A stretch of 64,000 bases of DNA from Cristatella mucedo (GCA_009760855.2 WPIO01000020.1:6174001-6238000); one strand, 5' to 3'; positions 23,470-41,405 are shown, numbered from the stretch's first letter. Notes: generated by a model from the sequence alone, not told the origin. Program-made: numbers and translations.

Positions 23470-23655
23470 AGCTGATTCAAAAGTCTCATTTATATTTTGG
23501 CACAACGGTTAAAATCAATGTAGTACGTACGTACGTACGCACGTATGTATAATACATAGTAGTACGCACTCCCACTGCAGGCTTTGAACCGATAACCTGG
23601 GTCGTGAAGAGCAATAACCTTACCCCTGGGCTAAGAGCCGGGGGGGCCCATTTAT
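23470..23655 (-). mobile_element. SINE-A with internal (GTAC)n
   Basis: The tail side (GCTGATTCAAAAGTCTCAT) and the head (CAGGCTTTGAACCGATAACC, then GGTCGTGAAGAGC) flank a self-complementary (GTAC)n run at 23523-23545 that replaced the SINE body. Confidence 0.65.
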
Positions 23656-23774
23656 AGCTGCCATGCTAAGCTATCTTATCATACCTGCTTGCATCAATGT
23701 GGCTTCTATAACTCGCTATTCGTGCTTCTCGGAGCGATTTAGACTGGGCATGTTGTCGAGCGGCAGTAATATAT

Positions 23775-23960
23775 AATACAATTTATCTCCATCTGCAACT
23801 GCATAAAAGCCACAAAGACCACATGGATGTTATGCAGGCAAGTTTTGTGTAGCACACATAGAACCTAAATGGCTTCGGGTATGCATGCGGTAATCGACAG
23901 GCTTAATCTTCACCAACAAAAGGAAAGTAGGAAGCTTAGCTGAGTCAGCGAGTTTTTAGT
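23775..23960 (-). mobile_element. LINE-B 3' tail fragment
   Basis: Reverse 3' UTR of LINE-B (CCACAAAGACCACATGGATG, CATGCGGTAATCGACAGGC), also present at 40693, 44936 and 48637. Confidence 0.75.
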
Positions 23961-24314
23961 GATTTACTGCCAGCTGCGGTCCCTGTGCTTTGCACTAAAA
24001 GCTCCAGGAGCCGCTATACATTGCCTCTGTACCTACCGTACCTCCGTTCGATAAACCTAGAGACGCTTCATTAATCGCCCCAGGTGAACCAGTGAATACG
24101 GGGTGAAGGCAAACATTTTACAAATAGCTACTCTAGATGGGCTGGGTGCAGGCGAAACGTGTAAATACGGCATTGGTGTCATGATGTACTAAGTGGCAGC
24201 AAAAGATTGCGATAGCAGCAATAAGTGAGAGAAATAAGCTGCTGCTTACGTTTCGCACATGTTACGTTTATACGTTTCGTACATATACGTTTCGTACATC
24301 GTAGTTAATTTTAT

Positions 24315-25165
24315 TACTGCGTTGGGTCCACCGACTTGAACAACTACTGGCCTCTTCCAGCCGAGAACAGTGGGCAATCGCTAGAACCATACCTAAAAAG
24401 CCTGCATTAGATACAGAGGTCCTTGCAAACTATCGCCCAATTTCCCCACTTACTTTCTTTTCAAAGACTCCTGAAAAAATTGTTGTAAGCAGCTGGTTGA
24501 AAATATAGAAAAGAATGAAATGTCAGAAACATTTTTATCAGGGTTCAAGATGCAGAATTCTACTGAAACTGCTCTCCGTGTTAACAGTGACATTCTACAT
24601 GGCAACGATGACGGGAATGTCTCTGCCCTAGCTTTGCTAACTCTTTCAGCTGACTTTGAAACCACTGATCACGATGTTCTACTTGAATGATTGAGAACAA
24701 AGATCGGTCTGAGAGACGAGGTACTGGCGTGGTTTTAATCGTACTTGTCTGATTATGTTCAATCAGTGTAGTGTGGGCGTCAGGTTTCACACGCCAGACG
24801 ATTCACATGTGAAGTCCCTCAAGGGTCCGTCCTCGGTCCCTTGCTGCTCTCCATTTATACTCAACCTCTGGGAAAAGTGATTAAGGCCCATGAAATAGGA
24901 TATCACTTTTATGCCGACGATACTCAGCTGTATTTGTCATTTAAGCCGTCTGAATCTGCAGCAGCAACTGAGAAACTGAATGCCTGCCTTGCCGACACTC
25001 GATCATATATGGCGGAAAACTTCTTGAACTAAATGACGAAAAAAGCATTCTGCTGCTCATAGGACACCCTAAGCGTGTGGCTGGATTAAATGCTTTGCTC
25101 TTCTAATAGATGATGATGTTGTGCGACCGTCGCCACGTGCTCGAAATTTAGGTCAAAGGACAGAT
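24315..25165 (+). mobile_element. LINE-B RT-domain fragment
   Basis: Plus-oriented reverse transcriptase of an L2/CR1-like LINE. Motifs in order are LANYRPISPLTF, then [20 protein letters not shown] at about 24811-24870, then [15 protein letters not shown] (about 24906-24950). In-frame stops interrupt it. No 5' ORF1 or 3' tail is attached. Confidence 0.85.
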
Positions 25166-25169
25166 AATT

Positions 25170-27089
25170 TAAACCCAAACCAGGTGGCAGCAGGATCGTT
25201 CACAATTCGCGACGAGACTTTTTAGGTGAAATATTATTGAGACTGACCGCCTCTGGTCACTGTATTTTGAAATTTCTATAGATAAATTGATTTCTTCCAG
25301 ATGGTACTCTTACTTCATCAAATTTAATTAAGACACTGAAAGATCTTTTCCAATTGATTCCAATAAAATAGAACCAGCAGCCAAAAAACGACCAATAGCC
25401 AGAACTGGTCTTTCAATTATTTAAAAATTGGGCAAATAGTTTCTAAGTGGTTGCTGTCTTTCCAGTATTCCTGACGCAACCTATAGAATGCTACCCCTGT
25501 TATGTGAATGGAACTAGCGGTCTTTCTAAGTCTGTTATGTACCTCGATGGCATCGAAATAGATTAAAAATGTATGCCGTAGCGGCCTTTACTCTGCTAAG
25601 CTACCAATGGCAAATCTGGAGCCCAATCTCACAATCTTAAAAAAAAACTCGTAGTCTTGCCTCTGACATATTCCACGGACCGATCGTGGAGTTACTTGCA
25701 AAGTCTGTATACGTCAGCACTGTATAATGCCTTGTGTAATCCTCAGTAAAGCAGGAAGAGCCAAATCTAACGATCAATAGCTGGATAGATGGTGTGGGTA
25801 ATGGCTCAATGTGTGTTCCAATATACTGACAGCTGACAAGAACCTTTGATTGAGACGTTGTAACTCAAAGGCAATCAATTGCATCTTTGTATGGTACTTC
25901 TTATTTCCTCACGAGACCTAGCACTTATTTTATAATTACCATCATCAGCCAAGTCAAATTCATATGAGCCATCATGGTGATGCAAGATGATCCAGCACAT
26001 TGTTCAATGTAAATTCGTGACATACAAGCCTGAAGCGAGCTAGACTACTTTTCCTCACAGGGCCATACTGAAGTAATATGCATCTAAACTGCGTACCATC
26101 TATCGTGCACTGACTGATTATGGCTGAGTATTAGTTGCATGCACATAGTTTTAAAGCGCTCACAATATGGTGCAAATGTCAGCAAGGCCAGGCTAAACTC
26201 TCCTTTTTTAACTGGTATGTGTTGAAGTTTATCTCGTGTGGATTAACAAGTACAATGCAGGTGTTAATTCATTATTTTCGGAAAATCATTTGTGCGAATG
26301 TAGCCACACCTGTACACAGCACTTTATGTTCGATATTGCAAAATTTTCCCGTACCTCTGTTTAGTCAGTTCGCTTGCCTCGCCAGCATAGTCATCTATGC
26401 CAGTAGACTCCATTCCTACAATTCGTTGCAGAACCTCAATGCGAGCATTAAAGTGTGTCACAGCCACCCTCATCCTTAAATTACAGTCCCTCTCAAAGAA
26501 TATTTCTGGCCCATAAGAACCTATTCCTAGTGGCCAACTTGTGTACTGAACAGATCTGATATTGCAATACATAAATAGTGTAATAAGCATGTCTTTGGTC
26601 TCGGGCTTTGTCGCTGCACTTTTCCTACGGGTGTTGCTAGACAGCCCATTAAGAAATTAATACCAGAACAAGAGAGATCGAGCATATTTCGCCCAGTCTC
26701 CACACTACCGCTCCTATATTAAACTATGGAGCAAGTTGTGATATATCAGCTGAACTCGTACATTGACACTTCAAGCCTAGCCAGTTCTAGGCTGATTTTT
26801 GGAGCTAATCTCTTGAGTAAGTTAGTATTGCTTTGGGTATGTAACGACCTCAGCAATGCAACTTTGGTAAATTCTTTCTCTCCCTGCTTGTTTCGCTTGA
26901 TCTTTAAGCAGCATGTGATACTATTGATGGCCAAGTCTTTCTCGTGCCTGTCACAACATTGCTGAGCATCATTGGCACTGCACTGAAATGGCCTAGGTCC
27001 TATTTCAGTTGAACAATCCCAATTTCAGCCCAGAACGCAGACTTATTGTCAAAAGGCAACGTTCACGAGCCCAACCACCTTAATTGTAT
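25170..27089. other. No gene recognised
   Basis: About 1.9 kb, AT-rich. Anonymous ORFs near 26135-26590 and 26726-26965 occur on both strands and look like chance. Confidence 0.45.
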
Positions 27090-27185
27090 GTAATTATAAT
27101 ATTATAATAACACGTGTGCTATGGAACCCTCAGAGAACCAATTCTCTTTCTAGGCATTTCACATTTGCTGCCAAGGAAGCATGAC
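27090..27185 (-). mobile_element. LINE-A tail-only remnant
   Basis: (ATT)-like tail and hairpin (CCCTCAGAGAACCAATTCTC) ending at CAAGGAAGCATGAC. Confidence 0.7.
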
Positions 27186-27319
27186 CGAGGTGCCCAGGCG
27201 CTCTGTGATTGGTCTCGTTCTTCTCTGCAAAATCCATTCACCCTCATGTCGGTTTAATCATCAAGAAAATCTAAGCATTCATTTAATGCAGATTGCACAC
27301 CACTGTACCAATGCTTTCT

Positions 27320-28250
27320 ATCTCTCACAGCCTTCAAGCACGTCAAACTCTTCCAACTCTCTAGCAGCATGTATGGCTGATGTCCGGACATGGATGGCAG
27401 CAACATTTCTCAAATTAAAAAACAATAAAAACAATTTAAAAGACACGGACAGAACCAGTGTGCCTCAGAAATTGAAAAGCTTGAAGTTCAATAACGGCTG
27501 TGCCTGAATACCTCCTGTGGCATATGCACGAAATCTAGGCATCCTATTCTAAAGGGGCATGTCTAGAGACAACGTTGACCTCACTGTAAAGGTCCCTACT
27601 TTCAGGTTCATAATATTGTAGAAAACTTGGACCTGCTTAGACAGGGATGCCACAACCTAGTTGGTTCACGCATTTGGGACATCAAATCTCGAATTCTATA
27701 AGTCGGTGCCTGCAGTTAAACAGACCTATGCACACAGGCGAAGTTGCCATATTAGACCACTTGTCACCGACCTGCACTGGCTGTCCGTCAAGCAACTTTT
27801 ATTCAATATGTCCCTTCATTTTCTGGCTCAAGCCAACCTATCAAAACTACTCTGCAACCAGGTTAGTATATTACCAGCTGCTCTTCTGACTCAAATCAAG
27901 GTCTTCCTCGAACCGACTTCAAATTCTTTGTTGACCGTAACTTTAGTTCGTAAGTTCCCACAGCCTGGAACTCACCGCCTACTGATGTCACGGCATCACC
28001 TGACTGGACATTTGAAAATGAGATAAAACGTGCTGGTTCCTGAGAGCATTACCTAGGTTACACATTCATTTCTCATTAGCGTGTTTTGCATAATGACAAT
28101 TTGGAAGTAACAGATAACCGTATCATGCATGTAGACTCTGCACATATTACCAGTAACCAAATGGTCATGCTTCCTTTACATGAAATGTAAGGTGCCATAA
28201 AAAAGATCAAGCTCTCTGAGGGCGATTTACAAATGTATTATTATTATTAA
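27320..28250 (+). mobile_element. LINE-A fragment, RT to 3' tail
   Basis: Plus copy starting near the post-YADD region (ADVRTWMAATFLKLKNNKN), passing LHWLSVKQ at about 27770-27793 and reaching a decayed tail (GATCAAGCTCTCTGAGGGCG, then (ATT)n). Frameshifts are present. Confidence 0.8.
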
Positions 28251-28527
28251 TGGTATGTGGTAGCGCTATAAAAATAAATTATATCATATTTTACATGCAG
28301 CATAATCCCAAGAATTACTGAACTGAGTAAGACCATAGCCAGATTGAACCATAAAGATGGCTTGAGCAAAGTATTTTAAGAAGCAAAAATATCAATTTAC
28401 TGTAACTATCCAACAAAGTTCATTATTAATTAGCAGCAAATGTAAATATCCACTCACTCGATGACATCATTTCTATCGCGCCATAGCGTCTTTTACTCCC
28501 CCTATCCAACATAAAAAACACCATTAC

Positions 28528-28618
28528 CATTTGCAGCAAATGTAAAGCGCCTAGAGAGAGATTAAGTTCTCTCAGGGCGCTTTATCGAGTGCATTATTAT
28601 TATAATTATTATTTTTAT
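28528..28618 (+). mobile_element. LINE-A tail-only insertion
   Basis: About 90 bp with a perfect hairpin stem (AAAGCGCC / GGGCGCTTT) and (ATT)n. SINE-A-like debris follows at 28621-28680 (GAACTCGATTCCACGACTCG). Confidence 0.8.
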
Positions 28619-28680
28619 TACCTGCTGTAGAACTCGATTCCACGACTCGGGTCCTGAGGCACAGCTTTGACTGGGCCAAA

Positions 28681-29305
28681 GCTAAGAGAAAGCCCACGAA
28701 GTTTGCTAGATACTCTGGCCTGCCAACAGCCTATGAAGAACTAAGTTCTTTGCCACCAGCTCTGGGATGTGCTGACCAGAGTGAAGAATGTGCACCGACT
28801 GGGCCTGAATGATCAGATGCAGAGAAGTACGGATGCATAGACCGGGTGAAGTTGATGGGGGTAGATCTGATGGAGGTAGGCTGATTTGGGCACTCTGCCG
28901 ATACCTACCAATCACGCTTAAAACGTTCCAGACTGCCAGATACTTGAGAGGACCTGAAATGTTTGCACTTGCCCATGACCCGAATAAGTTCTGCTTATAA
29001 GGAAGAAACTTAAGGAATCTGGTCGCACTGTTTAATAAGGGTAGATAGGACAGCCGAATGAGCATAGTATTGAAAACTAGAGGTCGTTAAATTGTTGCAA
29101 AAACATGATTTCATTATTATACCTAAATGAAACACAGTAGAATGTTTTTGAAGATTGTGAACGTTAAGGGCGTGCCCATCGTAGCATCTGCCTCTAGCTA
29201 ATCGATTGCAATCAAAAGTGAGTCTTTTGGCTAAATATTTGGTAGCCTATGTATTTTCCTGAAGAAGCGCATATAAGTAGTGTTTGTTATGTAGCCAGCA
29301 TTTTA
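28681..29305. other. No gene recognised
   Basis: A 119-codon minus ORF (28706-29065) is open but shows no known motif. Confidence 0.4.
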
Positions 29306-30625
29306 ACGGTAATAATAATAATAATAACAACACACTTGATAAAACGCCCTCAGAGATCTCAATATCTTTCTAGGCGCTTTAAATTTGCTGCAAAGGAAGC
29401 ATGATTGAATGGTTAGTAGTAGCATGCTCAATGAACAACAAGAATAAAAGTTAGGGGTGAAATGCACAGGATCAGCATACAAGTGGGTTAGTGGCAGCAA
29501 TTACAGCGTCAGCATGCATAAGCACATAAAGAACAAATCACAGGGACCCACTAAATGCTGATGTAAATAGGTGCGTTTTTAATTTCTTTTTAAATATAGT
29601 CAAGTCAATAATGTCGTGGCGGAAGTCAGTGTGAGTTCAAAGCTTTTGGAGCATGCGAACTAAAGGCAAGGTCTCCAAAGGATTCGAGGTTTGTAAAGGT
29701 ATAGGTAAACAGTTAGATTCCGAAAAGCAGATAGTACAATGCTTGGCCTGTTAGGGCAGTAGATCTGATAGGTAGGCTGGCACCAAATAATGAAGGGACA
29801 TGAAAGCGAGTGACGAAATCTTGAAGTCGATGTGTTGCTTGACTGGCAGCCAGTGCAGAAGTGGTAGGATGTGGCAACTGCGACGCTCGAGACAGACAAG
29901 CCTGGCTGCAGAGTTTTGCAGCAGCCGTAAGCACCTAAGTGCATAGGCAGGTAGACCGGCAAGCAGTGAGTTACAGAAGTCAAGACGGGATGTCATAAAT
30001 GCATGGACCAATTTTGATCTGGCATCCTGGTCTAAACGAGCTAGAATGTTAGCAATGTTATGTAGCTGAAAGTAAACAGGCTTGATTGTGGAGCTGATGG
30101 GGTCGTCTAACGAACGGTCACTTTGGAACATGACACCTATATTTCGTGCAGATTCGACAAAAGATATGCTGGTAGAGTCGATTTGAGCATCCGTCAGCAT
30201 TTTCAATTTCTGAATCACGCTAGGTTTGCTCATAACCAGTGAGTTGGTTTTATCATAATTTAGTTAAAGAAAATTTGCTGCCACCCATGTGTGTATATCA
30301 TCAATACATGTAGCTAGGGAGTCAAGAGAATCCGCTGTGCTGGGGCTGGGAGGAATCAAAGCAAAGTATCAGCTGCATAGAAGTGAACGCCTAGATTGGG
30401 CTTGGCAATCACATCGGCAAGAGGAAGAGTGTAAACCACGAAAAGAACAGGAACAAGCACAGAGCCCTGAGGTACCTCAGATTTCAGAGGTTCCTCGGAT
30501 GATCTTTGTCCATTCACATCAATACTCTGGATTCTAATACTGAGACAGGACCGGAGCAATTGCAATGCAGCGCCAATAATGCCCAGGCGAGATGAGAGGC
30601 ACTCAAGAAGAACTAGGTGGTCGAT
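29306..30625 (-). mobile_element. LINE-A, longest copy (about 1.3 kb), YAAD mutant
   Basis: Reverse copy from the (ATT)n tail through a 160-codon open piece (29751-30233; [38 protein letters not shown]) to the RT core. There VPQGSVLVPVLFVVYTLPLA is readable and the catalytic YADD has become YAAD (30369-30380). It cannot be active. It resembles 18345-19290 and 21435-22510 over the shared part. Confidence 0.9.
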
Positions 30626-32252
30626 AGTATTATATATTTTAAATTATAGCACTATATTATTCTACTATATGATAGGCTATTGACAGAATCCTGGAGGTAA
30701 AACTATGGCAGACCATCTCTTAGATGCCATAGTCCGTCAAACCATATAAACCGAACTGTTCTAAATAATCCTATTGGAGCTCTATCAAAACCGAATCCGG
30801 AAGAAACGGCTACAGCAACGTCGCAAAAAATGTTTTCCCCAGTTTGACCTGGGTCAGCAGCTGCTCTTGGGTCTTTCTTTCTTGAGTTTTCTCAACTTTT
30901 TGGGATGAAAGGGTTCATTTTGAACTCTTCACGAGTGAAGAAACTTGTAGGAAATTCATAGTTGGCGTTCTTATTGGTATGTAAGACGCCACTCAATGCT
31001 GGCCTTTCATTTCGAATGTTGATATTTAGACTGCTACATGCTGCCCAAGTGCTAGAATGGTCATCCTCAGCAGTTTTCAAAGATTTTCAGACCATGTCAC
31101 TGGGCAACATACGTCTGCAAAAGTAAGGTCCTGAATACAACACTCAAGACGAGTAATTAAGGCACAATAGCAGAATGCTTAGCATTGGTATGGTACCTTT
31201 CGAGTGACTGACAGCGATGCTTAAGGATTGGCTTTAATCTTCGTAGGATTCACCAATTCGGGTGATTGAACTTCGAGCTGGGATTCGTCCAGACTAGACC
31301 TGTACATGTTGTATATGCGAAAGCTGTCAATTGGGCTTTTGGGAATCGTCGCTGTAAAAAGAAAATCGGCATCCCATGACCGAACCAGCTCACATCATAA
31401 GGTCATTACTTGTAGATAGCTATGCCTGCACTAGAACGGCTGACTGGAGAGCGATTTATCGAGACGAAAACTGAAGCAATAACTAATGCTCATTAAGAAA
31501 ACCTTGCAAAATTTCACCTCATCAGACTACCTATGCAATAATATTTCTTGGTAAAAACACAGGCAGCTCAGCTGCAAGCCAATACTTACTATATACTTAC
31601 TCAGCTGCAAGCCAACACTATAGCTATACACATCGTACAGGCATTCGGGGACCACCTTACCCTTTAACCCGCGAGCAGCAGAAGAGGAGCTTCAAAGGAA
31701 CCATAGTAAGTAATCAGATTTAACAAGGAAAACAGCTTACCCCGTGGAAAATCGCAGTAAATTTCAGCGCCTTACATTGCAATGCCAGCACAAGTAACCG
31801 GCAGCCTAGCTGATCAAACCACCGTGCTGTCGGGACAAGGCTCGAACCAGTGAATTGGGTCGCAAAGTGCTCGAAACTTACATTCAGTCTGTGCATGTAG
31901 ATTTTGTCTTAATTAAGGCGTTTGCTGAGCTTTGAGAAAAAGATTCACTCAAGCATCTTCAGGCTTTTCAAGCTGTGCCTTTAATCGCATCCATCGTTTC
32001 CGTTGGGTTTTGGCAATGGACAGCTAAGCGGCTTCCTTGCCATTTTTGTTGCAGTTTTTCGGTATTTACATATCCCTTGGTATGAAAGATTCAAGAAGGA
32101 GGGGAACAGCAGATTTTTCACAGAAATTGATTGCTCTGAATCATCTGAGTGGTCCTTTGAAGCTCTACCAGCTTTGATTACCATTGATCATCAAAGGACT
32201 ACCTTAGCTTTATAGAGGTTGACTTTCAATAGAAATTCTTTAGCTACTACAG
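30626..32252. other. No gene recognised
   Basis: A minus ORF of 62 codons at 30892-31080 (EFPTSFFTREEFKMNPFIP) reads like protein but has no family match I know. An imperfect duplication of TCAGCTGCAAGCCAA sits at 31570-31620. Confidence 0.4.
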
Positions 32253-32341
32253 CAGTGGTTCTCAACCTGTGAGTCGCGACCGCTTAGGGAGTCGATCGAC
32301 CTTTTCACAGGGGTTGCCTAAGACTATCGGAAAACTCACAG
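32253..32341 (+). mobile_element. hAT 5'-end fragment, SPIN-like
   Basis: The terminal sequence CAGTGGTTCTCAACCTGTGA and inner phrases GGAGTCGATCGACC, TTTTCACAGGGGTTGCC and AAGACTATCGGAAAA match the element at 12841. No 3' end was found downstream, so it is truncated or too decayed to see. Confidence 0.75.
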
Positions 32342-37080
<4,739 letters not shown>

Positions 37081-37160
37081 ATAATAATAATAATACAATT
37101 GTATAGCACCCTCAGAGACTGAATCTCTCTCTAGGCACTTTATAGATGCTGCATATAAAG
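37081..37160 (-). mobile_element. LINE-A tail-only remnant
   Basis: (ATT)n and hairpin in reverse (CACCCTCAGAGACTGAATC). Confidence 0.75.
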
Positions 37161-37596
37161 CATTACCAAGAAATGACTTTCAAATCCTGAAATAGGTACA
37201 GGCAAGCAAAGACCTAAATTCGTATGCACTCCTTCCAAGTGTGGACATAGCACGGCGATCACTTTGTCTTGTGACACCACCTGTAAGCACCTTTTATGTT
37301 GCCGTTACGTCCGAAATGTCACAGTAACCCAGATTCCACCAGTAGCATAACTGAACACTAAAAAGCTACAGTCAGAATAACTCACACCTGGCCTTAGGAT
37401 TCCAAGTCCATGAAAATAAGCATTTGGTCACCGGAACTGCTAATCAAAGATACCAAGAGCAACACGAAGGAGAAATGTTAACAGTTACACGAAAACTCGT
37501 AGCAGGCCAATCAGGCTATGAATAGGCACACTTTTACACTTCATAAGCAATTGCATGCATAAATATGAAATGCTAGCCAAAACCTTATCTGCCGAA

Positions 37597-37830
37597 AGCT
37601 GCTTATGCGTGCTGACACTGTGCATGCTGCCACTGACCACATTTGCATGCTGACCCTGTGCATGTAACCCCTAACCATATTATTTATTTTGTTTGTTTTT
37701 CAAGCATGATTTTACTTACTATTCTATTGCATATCACTTTGCAGAAAATGTAAAGCGCCTAGAAAGAGATTAAGTTCTCTGAGGGCGCTTTATCAAGTGC
37801 AATATTATTATTATTATTATTATTTTGCTT
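37597..37830 (+). mobile_element. LINE-A 3' UTR fragment, young copy
   Basis: About 230 bp from GCTTATGCGTGCTGACAC to (ATT)n. It is nearly identical to the same part of 50070-50633, with an intact hairpin stem. Confidence 0.9.
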
Positions 37831-37908
37831 TGAGTGTGCTATAGAAAACTCTCTTTTGTAACATCTGCGGAGTCTTTTTGGCTTTGTTGAATTACAGGTG
37901 GAGATAGA

Positions 37909-38304
37909 TTGTGGTACATGCAAATGCCGTTTGCATTGAGACTTGCAAGTACACTGCATTTTCACTATGTCTCATGTAAAATAATACAAGAGACCTTCAA
38001 GATTTTTCTTGAGGACACCACCAACAAGACTGTTGCCGAAAGGCACGTTCTCAATCCAAGCCTCGGATGCCGTTATCAGCAACAAAAGTTTATAACCAAC
38101 TCACGAATGTCTTGTTGGGCCAATGGTTTCTGCCTCAATGACGAGTTTGGCTGCGTTTCGGAAGGATTTACTCCATTGTTGACTGCTTTGTCTGATGCTG
38201 TTCGCGGATTGCCAAATATTCTTACGTGCTGGAGAAAGGAATCCGGAGCATTTTCATCAATAGAAGGAATGATTAATTTTTGCTCATTTTCATTGACCCT
38301 ATAA
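37909..38304 (+). CDS. Unrecognised ORF, 131 codons
   Basis: An open plus frame with fairly protein-like composition (several Cys: LGCRYQ, MSCWANGFCLNDEFGC). It has no signal peptide and no known domain. No splice partners or promoter were identified. It directly follows a LINE-A insertion. It could be an exon of an unknown gene or part of an unrecognised transposon. Confidence 0.25.
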   Translation: MWYMQMPFALRLASTLHFHYVSCKIIQETFKIFLEDTTNKTVAERHVLNPSLGCRYQQQKFITNSRMSCWANGFCLNDEFGCVSEGFTPLLTALSDAVRGLPNILTCWRKESGAFSSIEGMINFCSFSLTL

Positions 38305-40299
38305 AGATAACAGCAAAATCTGGTTCAAAACTTCTTTACAGCATATGCAACTTGCCTATAAAGAGATAAACTGGTCCGAAGGCACTATGCAAATGTAATA
38401 TTATTTTTTATTTAAGTAAAGACAAGCTTCGGTTTCAGCTGTAGGTTTTCGTGTTCTCTGATAAGATGCATAGTTAGGTCGGTCGTGATCGCATAGCGTC
38501 AAGTGAAGGATGAATTTACTAAAGAGATTTGAAGATCAAAAAGCCACATCAGAGCACACTTTCAGGTACCCATTTGGCTTTATCTCAATACGTATTTACA
38601 AAAACAGATCCCGTGTCAAATCGGTGGGGGCAGGAAAAAATCCCCTGGCTCAACCAATTAATGCTGTATTCAAACCGGGCAACTCTACTGCAGTCTTTAC
38701 CTGCTGCTACATTTAGGAGGCCTGCCACCTGCAGCGATTCCATGAGCCCAGATGAGTTTTCACGTTTGGCAGCCTATCAACAATAATTGCTTCTTCTCAG
38801 CTGCTCAGCTTGGAAATGGCAGACAGCAAAAGTATATGGCATTGTCAAACAGGCAAAGCAGCAGCGTCTAACGGATCAATGACCTTCCCCTCGAAGCGTT
38901 GGTGCAGTATATCAGCCAGATTATGACCACTTATATTTTATGGGAGGTCTTGAATTATAATGGCTCGAAATATGCCATGGTCGTGTCATAATCTCTGGTT
39001 AGGCAGCATAAAAGCCCGATTCACATAAGAGGCGAAGCAAGTATCCTTTAGGCATTGAACACGACAGCTGAATCGTGCGTTTTGTATTAAATAACAATTG
39101 CTGAACGATATAGCTGGGGCTGAACACCTGTAGCCCCCTTATAACTGTCGAATTTATTGCTCCATGCAATGGATCTGGATTTGTATGGGGCTCTTAATAC
39201 CTGCTGCTTTCAGCTCTTTCAGAGTACTCGCTCCCTCTGGCATCTTCACTTAAAAGTCGAAAGCGCTGATTCAAGGCTTTCAAATCAGACATCACGACGA
39301 TTAGTAACTGCAACGATTGGGACTTTCGCCTACTTGATCTCCTCAGTAATCCAAGGCATTTAAAAGCAGTGGTCGTCCTAGACTTGAGAGGCTTGGCAAT
39401 GCGATACACAAGCCAGTAAATACATTTCTTTTCTACGCACTTTCAGGCACCCATCATTGAATAAGCTTTCTTTGTTTTCATATTAAAATGAATAAGACTA
39501 AAACGATTCGCGAACAACTCAATTCAATTAGCTGCAATAAAATGACAGTCCAATGTGCTGCAGGAGAGTCTCCACTGGTAAGTCAAGACAGCTAGTAAGA
39601 TGTACAATCGTCCTGTTCATTTCCATGAGATGCTGCTTTATTTCTGTTATAATACTAGGCTGATTCCATATATTAATCCATGGAATAATACTCGACTCTC
39701 ATTTGAGCACTAATTGCTCCAGGCAGAACTATTTCCTTCCTTGATGGAACGCTACTGAACAACGGTCTCCAACTTCTTTGTGCCTCTGCCTAAGCAGCTG
39801 GTCAATTCCCAGTGAAACGCATAACGGTTTGCTATGGACATAAGGAAAAAACAAAGAATACTAAACACGGGTTAAGAAGGCAACCAAGAAGACGGTTGTA
39901 CCAATACATTTAAGCTTAGGTTGAGTCCAATGAATAGAAGCATAGTGCAATCACCTAAAATCAGATTATTAACCCAAAAAATATAACGTTCACAATCAAA
40001 AATATTTTAACTGCTTGCAAGCAAGACTGCCGCCCAATAATCCCAACGACGTCAAATCGGTGCGGCTCTCAAAATTGTTCATAAGTAAGAGCCGGTATGA
40101 CTTCATTCCTTGCTGCTGCTTCTGAGGAGAAGCAGCCGCAAATGCACCGCTCTGTTTTTCTTCTCTCTCCCTCCGTCCTGTCTCTAATGAGCTTGTTACT
40201 AGACAAATCCTTTAAGCTTATGCGACGACTAGACCTATGGACCCTATCCCAACAGTTCGGATTAAGGGTACATACATTTTCCCACCCACTTTAAAAAGA
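38305..40299. other. No gene recognised
   Basis: Short ORFs only (85 codons or fewer). No repeat ends were seen. Confidence 0.45.
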
Positions 40300-40418
<119 letters not shown>

Positions 40419-40692
40419 TCACGTTAAGGTGAAGTTCCTTTGCCTCTAAAGGCAGTAGTCGTCAGGCTACTTGTCAAAAGCCTACAGTAGAAATGAGAAT
40501 TAGTCACATTCTGCTAGTATTCCTTCTTTGGTTCTTATCCAAGAAACTGAAACGAGTAGTGGTGCAGAAGGTCAGTCATTTTTCATCAGCTCATCAGATC
40601 TTGCTAGCAAGCTCCACCCTGGATTAAGAAAGGAAATAATTCGACAGAAACTGCTGCACTTGTATAGTAACCTTCTGAGCACTGCATATCAA

Positions 40693-41405
40693 AGTAATGT
40701 AATGTATCTCCGTCTGTAACTCCACAAAGCCATAAAGACTACGTGGATGTTACGCAGGAGAGTTTTGTATAGCGCACTCACAGCCTAAGCGGCTTTCAGT
40801 ACGCATTCGGTAGCAAACAGACTTCGTCCCAAACAACAAAGAGAAAGTGGAAAACATAGCAGAGTCAGGGGAGCAGTTGAGGTAGTGAGTAGCATGGAAG
40901 TAGCAGCTCAAGACAGCTGAAAAGGATAAACCATAGTCGGCAGCAGAAGAATAGTTGTCGTTGCATAAGAATTGTGGAAGGGAGTTCCACAGTCTGGGAC
41001 CTGCAGAGCTAAAGCTTCTGTCGCCAACGGTCTTTAAGCTGAGAAATGGAACAGCAAATTTATTGTCCATACAGAACCTGAGGGCACAAGGAGGCTGAAA
41101 CTGGTGCAGCAGTTCAGCTAGGTGCAAAGAAGTCCAGCTGTGGCGGGCCTTGTGGTTCAATGTAAGATCTTTGCTTTGTATCCTTCGATCAACTGGCAGC
41201 CATCCTAGCTCTTTTAGCAGAGGAGACACGAGCTCAAATCTCTGGGACTTGAAGACTAGCCTTGCAGCCATTTTCATAGCCAGCTGCAGTGGCCAAGTTG
41301 CTTTCTTTGGTAGCCCAGCCAAAAGGAAGTTACAATAATCAAGCCCAGGCAGAACTAAGGAGCTAGTTAAACTTTTTGCAAGCCACTGTGGAAGACATGG
41401 AAAGG
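40693..41405 (-). mobile_element. LINE-B 3' fragment
   Basis: Reverse copy with a TACATT-type tail at 40693, then 3' UTR, then a 190-codon open frame (40750-41322). It includes [31 protein letters not shown] and [20 protein letters not shown], the RT C-terminus. It is truncated at about 41405. Confidence 0.9.

Noticed and set aside
29306-29326. CRISPR-like or satellite arrays from repeated ATT-rich motifs
   Set aside because: The (ATT)n runs are LINE-A 3' ends scattered singly, with no regular repeat-spacer pattern.
31981-32215. Opposed ORFs on both strands
   Set aside because: They mirror each other over the same bases, and neither shows a recognised motif.
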